From Parietaria judaica (lineage: Eukaryota > Streptophyta > Magnoliopsida > Rosales > Urticaceae), in NCBI GenBank assembly GCA_954871525.1, contig OX940865.1, positions 27,698,420 through 27,762,419 on the forward strand: a DNA stretch of 64,000 nucleotides, written 5' to 3'. The notes beneath the pieces are model-generated. The model saw nothing but the letters and a program-made list of their open reading frames with translations. It was not told where the DNA came from and made no database searches. Below are positions 39,916 through 51,402 of the stretch, one piece after another. Each line of letters opens with the position of its first letter. Position 1 is the first letter of the stretch. The position numbers and the translations under genes were made by a program.

Positions 39916-42900
39916 CTAGTGAACCGGCACCGCGCATTGCGCGGTGACATTGAAAATAATATAAAATTAAATATTTTTGTTGTTAGTTATTATCGAAATT
40001 GCCTAATTGTTATTAAATTATGTAATATGACTTATGATTTTTATTTGATATAATTAGAAATATTTCCAAACATATAAAATGAACGATTAACATACTTTTT
40101 TTTTCTTTTTTCAAGAATCTATTTAAGAATAAAATAGTATATTTAAGTTCGATGAAGAATAGTTCAATCTCTAAGATATGGATTCATGATAACAAATTAC
40201 AACGACGTTTATGGTGTTTTCACGGTATTATTGACAATATTTAACTCTAATAATTATACTTAAGATTGATGATATTTATATTTTATTTAAAAAAAAATCA
40301 TAAAAACTATTATCATCTACTACTTTAGTTATCATTACTATATTTCAATAACAAACTTCCCAAATTTATCTCCTAAGAGAAAGAAAAAAAATCCATTGTG
40401 ATAATGCTAAGATACAAATATATATATACAAAAAAAATCACGACCCTCGACGAAAATTAATATAACATGAATACAAATAATATTCGATCCTAATAAAAGT
40501 CAGGCATTCAGCTTTTTTTTTTAAGGAAATAAAAAGTCAGGCATGCAGCTACCAGCTACATATCGTTTTAAAAACACATCTAATATTTTTATTATTATTA
40601 TTTAACCTTACCTTGCCATTGTTGGCAACGGGAACCATCTTAATTATTTTTCACAAATTTCACAATTTGCTACCCTATATTATATATAATAAACTATATT
40701 TTTAGTCAGAAAATGAATAACACGGTTATAAAAAATATATATAGTCTAAATGTGCTAAGATTATTTTTAAGAACAAAATTTAATTTTTATTAAGTTTAAA
40801 CATTTAGAAAACGACTCTTACACTGTAATTGATAAACTATTATGACTATTAAAAATAACATTGTAAAATATTAAAGACGTTAGTATTTTCAAATAAAATT
40901 TTAAGTAACTACTATTTTAACAATTTAAAATTGACATAAGAAAGTTTTTTTTTTTTTGAAACAGTATACGTACGTGTCTACTTTGCAAATCAACCACTAA
41001 AAACACATTTAAATCATAGAAATTGAAAGGAAAAAAAATCTTAGATGAAACACAATAATAAATGAGAAAAAAATAAACATCAAGGAAAAAAAATAAAGCT
41101 ATATATAAATAAATTTTTAAAAATATGTACGGAATCCTCGTTAAGTTACAAACTTTTTCAAAGAATACCCAATAGTTAATAAATCAATTCAAATCAATAA
41201 ATTCAATCCAATAGTTTTTGTTTTTGTTTTTAATCAAGATAAGAAATCTAACCCATTGTACTCAATTTCCTCTCCTTGTTAACACCGAAAGCACGACTCG
41301 TGAGTAAGATTCTGCATTCTGGAAGCATGAATTGAGTTGATACCAATAAAGGTCTTAAAGCTTCAATTGAAGCAAAGTCTCACATTGCAATTCTAGAGTC
41401 AGATTTGGTGTTTTCTCTTTGTCCACTGCAATTGTTCTACATTTCAATATTATTAACATACAATTTGAAACTACCAAAATATTCTTAATTATAGAACTTA
41501 GTTCAAAATAGATATATTTAAATACAATTTGAAACTACCAAGACAGTGAACCAAAATATTCTTAATCATAGAGCTTGGTTCAAAATAGATGAAGATGAGA
41601 CCACCAAGAGTCGTTGAGAAGAAACTACCAAGAGTCCTATACTCGTGAAAAAGAGTACGAAGATGGGAGTCTAGTCGATACAAAGAGAGGTTCTTGTTTC
41701 CTTAAATGCCGGAAATGAACTCGATGCAAAGACAGACTTGGTGTTTTTCTCCCTTGCCTTTGTTTTTTTCAATTCCTGAAAGGGGAAACTCAAATCAGAC
41801 TGGAAAAAAAAATAGTTGGAATTCAAAGATGAAAACGATCACGAAACGAAGCCAATAACATAATAAGACATCATAAAAGTAAGTTTTTAATCTAACAAAA
41901 TAAGTTGCCCCTGTTAAAAAAAACTGATTTTTAATCTAAAACTGAGATAGCGCCAATTTTTCAAAGAGTTGAATCTCAAAATTGAGAGTGACATGAGGAT
42001 AGTCGAATGGCCGTAAGGGGAGTTCGCCTCAAGCACATAATTGTAGCCAATGTGAGATTTGGTATGTAAGGCTCTGTTGTGAGGCGAAGCTTGATAAATA
42101 TTGATGAAAATACGATTAATAAGGTGAAGAATAAAAGAACTACTGCTTATAACATTATGTATTAAATAAGTCAATTTTATAAATTAAAAAGTATCACAAA
42201 AAATAAATTTAAAAAGGATCCATATTTCAAATAAATAACTCTCAATCATTTCGCCTTATTTTCACGTTTTGAAAGAACTAACAAAAACCACCAAACAAAT
42301 AAATATAACCAAATACCCAAACAAAAACAAATACATAACCAAACATAAATCTAATTTATTTCACTTTAATTAATATTTTACCAAACAAACATAACCAAAT
42401 ACCAAATATGACCTTTTAAAAAAAAATCATAAAACCCATATATTATAGCATTCATAAAGAAAATTCCTCATAAACATGCGAGTTAGTCGTCATGTCAGTT
42501 GGTAGTAGTCGACGTTGTAGTCAGTTCAAAGGAGACGGTTCATCGAACAAATAGATAAACAAATGAAGCAGACTCATAAGAAGTTTTTTTGAGAATAACT
42601 TAATTTGGCCCAAGAAAATCCCTACTGAAAACTTACATCGGATTCTCGCTAAAGCGAGTGGGTTTCGGTTGGAGAATTCAAAAAAGTCGAGCCTGCTAAC
42701 ATCTACACAAAAAACAAATAACAAATCAAATACCGACAAAATTCTGAAAAAAAATCTAAATTCACAAAACCTAAGTAGTACAATTGAAAAATCAAACTAA
42801 AATCCAGGGGAAAATAGAGAAATAAATAAAGAAGAGTCGTAATTAGTCTCAAACCTTATGTTTACTGTATAAATATAATATATATTAAGAATTATGAAAA

Positions 42901-45099
42901 TGCACAAATTGAAAAAATTAGCTATAAACAACCCAAAAATGAAAAAGTGCATAGCCTTACATTCAAAAGATAGTGACTCTGACCATAGAAACGAAAGAGA
43001 GGTGAACCTGGTATGGTCACATGGCGAATAAGGTTCGCTGAAGATGCGTCAAACCGAATAGATTTAATAAGTCCTACAAACACCGTGAAAATTTTAAAAA
43101 GTAAAAGAAAAAAAAAACAGAGGGAACACATCTAAACTCAAAAGTCACCGGATTTTGTTGATAGATATGGTGGTTCAAAGTTGGAAAACATAGATGGGTT
43201 TAGCTAAATCTTCTGAAAAGATTAAAGTTGACGACTTTCACATCTATGGCAACCGAGCACTTGAGAAGTTTAAAAAAACTCACCTGAGTAACTCAATCTT
43301 TATGAGTACTCAATCATGATATCAAGCTTTAAAAAAGAATTGCGATATTACAAATATCTCATGCTTTCCCCAAATGTTTTTGATCAAACTAATACTATTT
43401 AAATATTAAAATACATGTTTTTAAGTTTTAAATAGAGAATATCTTACAGTATACGTCAGTGGCAGGAGATAACTTCTCTAAACTAAATATGCGTGCACGC
43501 AGGCATAGAAACAACGGAGGGAAACATCATGTTGATCATGCTCGTTGTTGATTGTATCCACTTCGCATTACTTTGCCAAAATCATCACTGTAACAACCTA
43601 CACCGTGAATACAAACACGATAAACACTTAAGTGACATAAAATGAACCAGACTACTTTTAGCTAAAAAATATTCCAACTTGAAAACCATCATTTTGTCAG
43701 ACCAAACCTATAAAAGGTAAAAGAACAATAAGAAATCAAGTATAATATTCTCTAATGCGCTTTATGCATCAATAATATACCAAAAAAAAAAGAAGCCATT
43801 ATAGACATGTAATTAAAAATTCAAAGATATTCATAGGAATGCCCTGTAATATCATTTCAAGACATGTAATCTAGATATATAATTAAGAATTCAGAATTGA
43901 AAAAAACAACATAAACAATTAAGATTTGATTAACATAAAAAAGAGAGTAAATCAGAGATTAGAGTGGAAATAATGTACCTGATAAAATTATTGAGCATAT
44001 GATTAAAATCAATAGTATAATTGGATCGCCGTTTCTTCAGTTCTGCATACCTGACAAGAAAAAATGGAAGTCAACTTGGTGTTAGTGATAATAGTACATA
44101 AACTATCATATGCCTAGTTCTAGTATAAAAGGTTGTAAAATTGAAGAATAATTAAAGCACTAAAATTAGAGAATCATAGAGAAAAAACAGCAAAGAATTT
44201 CATAGGGTGATTTGTGAATTTTTGAAACAGTTTGGTGATGCTCCAAAAAATTATGTGTTGATATGTCATCAAGTACATAACTAAAAAAAATATTTTCTTC
44301 AATCCTTTGATTGGCATCAGAACAAAACCCCGAATTAATAGTACCTATGCTAAAATAAGAGATTGCTGCACAGAGTATAATAATAAGAGATTTTCAAATT
44401 TTTCCTCTTTCCCTGACTTCAAACCTTGATCGGAGGGCCATGCTCGCCGCCTCCTTCGGCCATTTAACCATTTCACCGGTAAGGGCAATGAGAATCGCAA
44501 AAGGAGAAGAAGGGGTTTTGAGAAGGATTATAGCGAGAATTGGTAGAAAGTATAATCGAATGAAATAATAAACAATAACAGGTATATTTCCTTAAGTATT
44601 TGAAATAGGGATGGAAGGCTTCGTGGCGAGTGAGGGTTGGCCATGGCCGATTCATTGTGCGACAGAGAAAGATAACTTTTTCAAAATTACGAAAATCGTA
44701 CCTGGGCGAAGGTCCCGAGGCCTTCGACGGAGCAGACCTTGTCGCCGACTCTGGAGGCGGAGACGAAGGATCCGACGGCGTCGACGACGCCGGTGAAGTC
44801 GCAGCCGCAAACAAAGGGCTTCTCCTTCACAGAGGAAGGGAATTGGAAGGGAGGCATCTCCTGGTACTTCACCGAATGCTTATCACGATTTCACGGAGAT
44901 GTCTTTCTTAGAAGCAGTTTATTACCGAATAGACACGACGATCGACGTAAGTTTTAAGAAAAATTAGAAAATGAAAGGAGACGTCGAGCGAGTTTTATTT
45001 TTTTTAATAAAAAAAAATTAAATAAAGGAGAAAATAGAATGAGGTTAAAAAATAGTGTTTTTGAGACATCAAGTTATTTTGCTTTTATATATATATAGA
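39916..45099 (-). mobile_element. Non-autonomous Helitron candidate (about 5.2 kb)
   Basis: On the minus strand the 3' end shows a 9-bp-stem hairpin, CACCGCGCATTGCGCGGTG (39928-39946), followed by a short spacer and CTAG at 39916-39919 with a T immediately after. This is the Helitron pattern of a subterminal hairpin plus CTRR inserted in an A/T site. A matching 5' end, A followed by TCTATATATATATAAAAGC, occurs at 45099. No terminal inverted repeats or target duplication are expected. The interior has no Rep/helicase ORF but carries an oxidoreductase exon near the 5' end, as in gene-capturing Helitrons. The 3' end is convincing; pairing it with this 5' end is inference. Apart from the captured exon, the interior is unrecognised AT-rich sequence. 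Confidence 0.55.
44702..44881 (-). pseudogene. Captured exon of a quinone oxidoreductase-like gene
   Basis: The minus strand encodes a GroES-like alcohol dehydrogenase segment: KYQEMPPFQF, then CDFTGVVDAVG, RVGDKVCSVEGLGTFAQ, ending at a good donor CCCAG|gtacga. The order matches plant NADPH:quinone oxidoreductase-like proteins (KYQEKPP..., DYSGVVDAVG, FRVGDRVCSFA..LGSFAQ). The block between PPF and CDF is altered and no upstream or downstream exon is recognisable, so this is a fragment, not a working gene. It sits near the 5' end of the Helitron candidate, consistent with capture. Confidence 0.65.
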
Positions 45100-45923
45100 T
45101 TTATTTTGTTATATACACTACTACATTTTATCAAACCCCAATTTGGGTGAGTTTGGTTTGAAAAAAAATGAATGATTGGAGCGTGGGAATAATCATTAAA
45201 CTTTCTAGCCTTTACACCAAAAAAATCAAGAACTTTACGTCATCACTCCGTAAACTTGGACTTGTCAAGTTATCCTTAATAAAAACGAAAAATATACTTA
45301 TATCTAGTTGAAAAAATTAAAGTTAAACTAGTATTTATTGAGTTGAAATGTTGAACACTCGAGTTGAATCATTTTTCTAATTATCGAGTTAAAAGGGGTA
45401 AACTAATACTTGTTAAATCAAAATTAATACATGTATAATCAAATTTACTTGCCACTGTTTTGTTTTAATTCGTTTCTCATCTAATATTATATTTATACAA
45501 ATATCTATCCTTTAACATGTCTTTTTGAATTAAGGCAGCTTTTCATATCAATTAATGCATTGTTTAACAAATTTGGTAAGGTTTGTAAAATCTAATTTCC
45601 AACAAGAAGAAGAGACACCTCTCAATTGTTGAAACTTCAAATCTTCTCCTCCTCCTTTTTTTTTTGTAAACTTTAATATATAATTAAAAATTAGAAGGAA
45701 TATTAATATATATATTATATTTGATTTATTGTGTAATAAAAGGGTTTCAAAGGGTGACAGATAACAACTGGTCCTCTAAAATCATACCAATAAAAAGGCT
45801 TCTATTCCAAAGGGATGAAAAAGATATAATTTGAATTCTAGTGCTTATCTATCTTGTTCATGGCCCTACCTTGGAACTTTTAACAGCTTTTCATAGCAGT
45901 ATTATTTGGCTACATTTTAGTAA
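45100..45923. other. AT-rich spacer
   Basis: Non-coding spacer between the Helitron candidate and the Mutator-like element. Nothing identifiable. Confidence 0.4.
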
Positions 45924-45932
45924 TTTATAAAA

Positions 45933-47511
45933 GGGATAATTCCGGCATAAGTCCCCAACCTTAGGTCAATTGGGACGGCATAACCCTAAACCCATGTAAT
46001 AGCGGTAGAAGTACCAAAAGTTAAATTTGACTTGTCCACGTGGGCAATTGACAAGTCAGTTGTCCACGTGTCTCATAAATAAATGAAAAATATTTTGCAG
46101 TGTTGGGATTCGAACCCTGCCCTCCCGTGTGGGCTTCCATGGCCTCATCACAAGACCAAGCTCCGTTTGCATTAGCAAGTGTGCAAATAAATGTTTATTG
46201 ATAATAAATACGATTAAATAAGTTCCATTTATATGCATGAGTTTCTCGACTCGGGTTGGATTGACTTTCTTGGTCGGTCTCATGTTGACATTTTTCAACC
46301 GAGTTTCCATTTAAGAGTATATGTCGCTATGTTTTGTTTACTTAAAGATACTTATGCCACAAAATTCTCAATAAATCAGTCTCATTATATAAATACATAA
46401 TATAATAGTATCATACTAAAATATTAACTAACATTCATAAATATAAATATTTTAGATGAAATATATAAATATACATATATGAAATTATGAATATATATCA
46501 AGCAAAAAGTAACATTGATTAACCATACGTGTCTTTTTCGGAGCTGTGTTTCGGGTTGAGTTTTTTGGATCGAGCTTGGGTTGAATTTTTCCAAACCTAT
46601 CTTGAGGTGATTTTTCGTAACATTTTCGGTTTGAGTTTTTCAAATCGATCTCGAATTTACCTTTCTGGACCGGTCCCGAGTTGACTTTTTTTATCTGATC
46701 ACTAGTTTAATTTTTTGGTTTTCGGACAAAAAAAAAAGTCAACCTGATGGCCCACAGTGACATACAAATATTCAATTTTTTATAATATATATATATATAT
46801 ATATATATTATAATAGGTTTTCTGGTCAAACCACAAAATCCTAAACCCTTATAACAATGCAATTCGTATTAAAATTATTTTAAAATGACAATGTTGTCAA
46901 CGTGTATTCATCATGCAATATATATTTAAGTATTTTGAAATGAAAATGTTGTATTTTGTTTTAAAATAAAATGTTGTGGGTTATTTTTAAAATGAGATTA
47001 TATTTAAATTATTTTGAAATAATATATACTGATGAATCTTTAATAAAAAAAATATTTTGATAAAATAAGATATATGAATATATATCTCAAAATTGTAATT
47101 GTGTCAAGATTTTTTTTATAAATAAAATAAAAATACATTTTTAGCAAATTATATAAAATAATAGTCATTTTAATTTCAAGTGATATGTTTTTGCATGTAT
47201 ATATCTTTAATTGTTCTGACTGCCATCACAATGTAGCATTTGGTGTAACGGTCAGGACAATGTTATTTCATGCCCACCCGTGTCAAAATTCTGAGGAATT
47301 TTTTCTTGTCTAATGACGTGGCTACAAACATGGTTGCTTACGTACGTGGTGGATGACGTGGAATTTGTGAGACGGTGACGTGGCCAAGTTAACGTCTGTT
47401 AAAATTTTTTGGATGGAAATAATCTTTCGTTATTTTTGCCGCTATTAAATGGGGTTGGGGCTATGCCGCCCCAATTGAATAAAGGTTGAGGACTTATGCC
47501 GTTATTATCCC
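45933..47511. mobile_element. Non-autonomous Mutator-like element (1.6 kb)
   Basis: Left end GGGATAATTCCGGCATAAGTCC and right end complement of GGGATAATAACGGCATAAGTCC form inverted repeats that continue for more than 50 bases. A perfect 9-bp target duplication, TTTATAAAA, is present at 45924-45932 and 47512-47520. No transposase frame. About 170 bases inside the left end is a tRNA-like box B (46106-46116); a degenerate GCCCACCCGTGTC block inside the right end resembles part of the same segment, in inverted position. Confidence 0.87.
46090..46175 (-). repeat. tRNA-like box B segment inside the Mutator-like element
   Basis: On the minus strand the sequence runs GGTCTTGTGATGAGGCCATGG, then GGGTTCGAATCCC. 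The latter is a perfect box B (T-loop) of a tRNA-type RNA polymerase III promoter. The upstream box A is poor and no cloverleaf with a plausible anticodon can be drawn, so this is a tRNA-derived fragment, not a tRNA gene. Confidence 0.4.
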
Positions 47512-47520
47512 TTTATAAAA

Positions 47521-48289
47521 ATTATATATATCTTTATTTTATAAGCACATTAACTTTTTTATTATTATTATTATTATGTGTTTGATAAATATAATATTCA
47601 GTTATTTTTAGCATACTTAATACTTTGTATACGTTCATACTCATGAGAATAGGAATTGAGAATTTATTTTGAAACTTTAATTATCGATTGGCGACTTATG
47701 CACGATAATAAATTAAAATAAAACGTGTTAATATTTTGTTTAATTTATCCGCAAAAATAAATAATTGTTATGTTACGTTGTGGATACTGACTATATTTAA
47801 GACGATCAATTAGGACATGATGTGTAACGCTTCAGTATTAATTACTAATTAGTATGGATATAAAATTATATAATTATGGAGTGAGACTGTGAGAGTGACA
47901 CCATGTGGTGTTTTTCGTAAGGAAAATATGACTTTTTGGTTAATCATAATTAAATTTATAATCAAAACTAAAAAAAAATATAGTAAACAGCCACATGTAT
48001 ATGTATAATTTTAGTAGTGTGTGAACTGTGAACAACCATTTGAAAAAAAAAACATATATGAGAGGTTTTTTTTAAATAAAATATAATAAAAAACTTTGGA
48101 GTAAAGGGACAAGTAGTTGGAGAAAGATAGGTGTGTTTGAGGGGGACTTTGGCAACATACACAGAATTAAGTTAGTGTTTGGAAACGTTTTCTATTTTTA
48201 TTTTGTATTATTAATTTTTTTAAATAGCTTTATGGAAACGAAAATATGATTGATTATAAAATATGATTGATTATAATATTGTTGAGATG
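47521..48289. other. AT-rich spacer
   Basis: Non-coding AT-rich spacer; nothing recognised apart from short homopolymer and ATT repeats near 47560. Confidence 0.4.
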
Positions 48290-48960
48290 TTTGAGAAGAA
48301 AAAAAGAAATTTTATTTGGTTATTTGTTTGTTAAATTGATTATTAAAATACAAATTTATTTTCTTAATTAAGATAGTTTTGAATAAAACAAAACTACAAT
48401 TAATAATTATATATAAAATATTAAAACAAAATTAAAGTATTACATTTAATCATATTAGGTATGCTCATACCTTTTGCTCGATCAAAATATCAACAATAAC
48501 GCATTTGATTAATTTATTTGAATCAGTAAATACTTTATGCAGAGATAATAAAAAAATCAAATACAATAATATTTTTTACATGATTCAGAAACTTGAAAAA
48601 TTAAATAAACTTTTACATAAGTAAACACTATATAGTACTGGTGATTTTTTTATTTAATATCTATCGGATTACTCTTGTATATTTTATTTTCTTATATATC
48701 TCTTAAATTTATCACTTTGCAATTTTCATGAGGTTATACTTGTAATATATATATTTAATGTAATTCATAACTTTATTAATAATTTCATGGGTATTATTAC
48801 TTATTAGAGTGATTTTTAAACATTTCCTTAATAAAGTCCAATATTTTTTAAGAAAACGACAGAAATAGTGAAAGCAAAAGCTGTCGTTTTTCTCCCTTCT
48901 AAGCAGCAAAACCCTAGCTCAACCCCAAGCAGTGACGCCTTTGGTACTAATTATGTACTG

Positions 48961-49001
<41 letters not shown>

Positions 49002-49036
49002 ACGAACGGATAACAGTACTAATTAAGTACTGAAAT

Positions 49037-49328
49037 TAGAGCTGCACGTAACAGCCGTCGCGGCGCGTCGCGGCTCAGTCGCCAAAACCGCGAGAAGACA
49101 CGTCGCGATGCGTCGTGGCGTGTGCGGTCGCGGCGCGTCGCGATTTGGTCGCAATCTGAGGTGGCGAGATCGTGGCTGTCGGATCAAGTGATCGTGACCC
49201 ATCGCGACTTTGCCCTCCACGTCGCGACGCGTCGCGACTTTCGCCCTCTACGTCGCGAACGTCGCGAACTCCAAGCGTGCGTCGCGACGAGTCGCGGTTG
49301 CGTCTCGCGGTGAAAATGTGCAGCTCTA
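49037..49328. mobile_element. CG-rich hAT-type MITE (292 bp)
   Basis: Terminal inverted repeats TAGAGCTGCAC and GTGCAGCTCTA; perfect 8-bp target duplication ACTGAAAT at 49029-49036 and 49329-49336. The body is packed with GCGTCGCGAC-type motifs on both strands, giving a GC-rich island in AT-rich DNA. It is inserted in one of the tandem intron-derived units of the chimeric duplicate, so it postdates that duplication. Confidence 0.92.
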
Positions 49329-49379
49329 ACTGAAATATATGTAACGAACGGATAACTTTGGTACTAAATAAGTATTGAA

Positions 49380-49410
<31 letters not shown>

Positions 49411-49432
49411 CATGTAACGCACGGATAAGTAC

Positions 49433-49634
49433 CAAGGTTCTTGTCCAGGGTCTTAGTGAACTGATTCAGTGCCGAGAGAACCTTGAGCCTCTGCTTGAGG
49501 ATCCTCCTCTTCCTCTGAATCTGCACGACCTTCGGCCATTCCAGGAACCTCGTCAAGTCCCTCTTCGGCGGCAACGCGCCTCCGATCCCGAACTGCTTCG
49601 GTCGCTTCTCGAACAACAGGTTCACAACCTTTTC
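49433..49634 (-). pseudogene. Lone duplicated exon 3 of ribosomal protein L7a
   Basis: 202 bases correspond exactly in length and both splice borders to exon 3 of the L7a gene at 57335-57536, with the adjacent introns. The frame is still open ([19 protein letters not shown]...) but has changes at conserved sites: NPLFE to NLLFE, RFVKWPK to RFLEWPK, KVPPALN to KVLSALN. No other L7a exon accompanies it, so it cannot make L7a. It is a segmental, not a retroposed, copy because the intron sequence is retained. Confidence 0.9.
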
Positions 49635-49689
49635 CTATAAACCATTCCAATTTGAAATGGAAGTAGGAATTCAATGCAAAGACACGCAA

Positions 49690-50299
49690 AGAGAGAGGCG
49701 ATACAAATAGACACCTGGTTGACGAATTAAGCGAAATTCGGGTCCATATGACCTTATTTTTCTAAGGCAGAGAAGAGCATTGCAAAGTAAAAACGATTGA
49801 ATATAAGTATATATACGGCTTAAACTGTTAGCGTGCATAATAAAAATAGATCATGTATCTCAATGTATTTGGTGTATAAACAATTGTTTTATTATGTTAA
49901 TTATTTGCTTTGAATAAAATAATTTTTGCTTCTTAATAATCTTAACAATCGGTATAAAAATAAACTTTGTCAATATTCCCATCAGATTTAGGCCTAGAAA
50001 TCCAACTTTTTTTTAGTCATATGTTAATTATTTAATTTGAATATATATTTTTTAAATAATTAATTTAAGTCCATTCCAAAAATCTAACTTATTAAAATCT
50101 GGAATATTTTAAAATATTTAATTTGAGAACATATTTTTTTTTTCATTTTACTCAACTACAACAACATCATTATATCATTAATTTTGTCCAATATTACATG
50201 TCATAACGATTGCAGTTTGCACCTTAACCAGCATTTTGATTATTTTTAAAATTTCAGCCTGCATTTATAATAAAACGTCGCAAACCATACATCGATCAT
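49690..50299. other. AT-rich spacer
   Basis: Non-coding AT-rich spacer between the L7a fragment and the RING-variant array. No feature supported. Confidence 0.4.
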
Positions 50300-50600
50300 T
50301 CAACAAAAAAAAAAAAGCATTACATCTTCTTCCTTAAAACTCAAGTAGAAGTGAACAATCAACCAACAAACATCTACTGACCCAGACCTTAAAACCATCA
50401 GACCTAACAAGTTAAAAACCGTAGCGACGAGCGAAGTAAGACACGAGCAGTAAACTGCTCCTCCGAAGACGAAAAGAGCGAGCACACCCGTGACGACTTT
50501 ACTCACCTAGCGATAGACGGCGGGGTCCTGGCCGATCCTCGGTGCGGTGGCAGCAAGCTCGGCCTCAAACGCGGCGGCGGCGGCCCTCCTCCCCTCCTCA
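50300..50600 (-). other. Possible 3' part of the RING-variant gene
   Basis: Downstream of the last array unit on the minus strand, one frame reads an Ala/Glu-rich segment (TNEEGRRAAAAAFEAELAA) ending PAVYR and a TAG, followed at once by GTGAGT, a good splice donor. Beyond it lies a hydrophobic open stretch (TGVLALFVFGGAVYC) without its own ATG. RING-CH proteins often carry membrane segments after the zinc finger, so this may be the original 3' end of the ancestral gene. The frame does not connect to the present RING ORFs, and the exon structure is unresolved. Confidence 0.3.
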
Positions 50601-50666
50601 TTCGTCCGGGTGATCTCGAGAAGTCTAGCAGCGGCGCGGGGTTCACGCGGGCGGCTGTGTTTCTGG

Positions 50667-50876
50667 CAGGCCCGGTCCAACCTTTTTCAGGGCCTTGGGG
50701 CGAATCATATTGAGGAGACTTTTTTGAAAGCCTGTAATATAATATTGCAGGAGCTAATACGGTATTACAGGAGGTATATATATATAACGAAATTTATACA
50801 ACGCATTAATATACTACTCGAAAAGGGGCCTTGGGCGACCGCCCAACTCGCCCATAGGTTGGGCCGGCCGACCCTG
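50667..50876. mobile_element. hAT-like MITE, array unit 1
   Basis: Ends CAGGCCCGGTCC and GGCCGACCCTG; target duplication GTTTCTGG (50659-50666) and GTTCCTGG (50877-50884), one mismatch. It supplies the last ~20 codons and stop of the adjacent RING-variant ORF. Similar in ends and layout to the element in the UGT intron at 59905-60457. Confidence 0.8.
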
Positions 50877-51098
50877 GTTCCTGGTGCAATCCATCATTTC
50901 TTCTGGAAAGGTCGTAGTGTCTAAGTAACACACGGGGCAGCGGCGACTTAAACGGCTACCAAACCAAGTGAAGGCACAATCTCGGTGAGCGTCGAATCTC
51001 GGGCACTGGCACCCGATCCCGACGGTCACCTCCCCGTCCTCAATTTCGAGAAGGCAGACGCAACAGCAAGTCAAAGCTACGTCGATGCAATTCGCCAT
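50814..51098 (-). CDS. RING-variant (C4HC3-like) small protein, copy 1
   Basis: 94 residues from MANCID. Cysteine and histidine spacing, CxxC, then CxC...HxxC (GCQCPRFDAHRDC), then CxxC (RRCPVC), fits the RING-variant/RING-CH class, which in known proteins recruits E2 enzymes for ubiquitination. The C-terminal ~20 residues (GRPAQPMGELGGRPRPLFE) and stop are encoded by the neighbouring MITE. An upstream in-frame Met adds 25 residues made from the previous unit, but the MATRID-type start is common to all copies. This copy has diverged at RAC to RDC and MF to WF. No own promoter is visible. Expression and ligase activity are unknown. Confidence 0.55.
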   Translation of the reverse strand: MANCIDVALTCCCVCLLEIEDGEVTVGIGCQCPRFDAHRDCAFTWFGSRLSRRCPVCYLDTTTFPEEMMDCTRNQGRPAQPMGELGGRPRPLFE

Positions 51099-51193
51099 TG
51101 TTGAAGGCGGCCCTCCTCCCCTCCTCATTCGTCCGGGTGATCTCGAGAAGTCTGGCGGCGGCGCGGGCTTCACGCGGGCGGCTGTGTTTCTGG

Positions 51194-51402
51194 CAGGCCC
51201 GGTCCAACCCTTTTCGAGGCCTTAGGGCGAATCATATTAAGGAGACTTTTTTGAGAGCCTGTAATATAATATTGCATGAGTTGTTACTGTATTGCAGGAT
51301 GTATAAGATATAACGAAACTTATACAACGCATTAATATACTACTCGAAAAGGGGCCTTGGGCTACCGCCCAGCTTGCCTATAGGTTGGGCCGGCCGACCG
51401 TA
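51194..51402. mobile_element. hAT-like MITE, array unit 2
   Basis: Same element and same insertion point as in unit 1, with GTTTCTGG at 51186-51193 and GTTCCTGG at 51403-51410. The shared position shows the element was present before the array was amplified. Confidence 0.8.

Larger units (their letters stand above)
48290..49665. repeat. Chimeric partial duplicate of the LYAR-L7a locus
   Basis: Bases about 48290-48440 match about 52795-52945, and 48852-48938 match the LYAR 5' flank at about 52970-53082, including the block ACGACAGAAATAGTGAAAGC and CAAAACCCTAGCTCAACCC. From 48939 the sequence switches to the L7a intron 3/exon 3 region (57241-57560): TTTGGTACTAA, a TA tract, ACGGATAAGTACC, then exon 3. 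Order and strand are as in the parent locus, but about 4.2 kb, including the whole LYAR body, is missing. The TTTGGTACTAA/TA/ACGGATAA unit is present nearly three times here and once in the parent. Confidence 0.85.

Noticed and set aside
46090..46175. tRNA gene
   Set aside because: A perfect box B is present but no acceptor stem, anticodon loop or convincing box A can be formed.
50300..50506. Independent small membrane protein (TGVLALFVFGG...)
   Set aside because: The frame starts at GTG with no ATG; if real it would be an exon of the RING-variant gene, not a separate protein.
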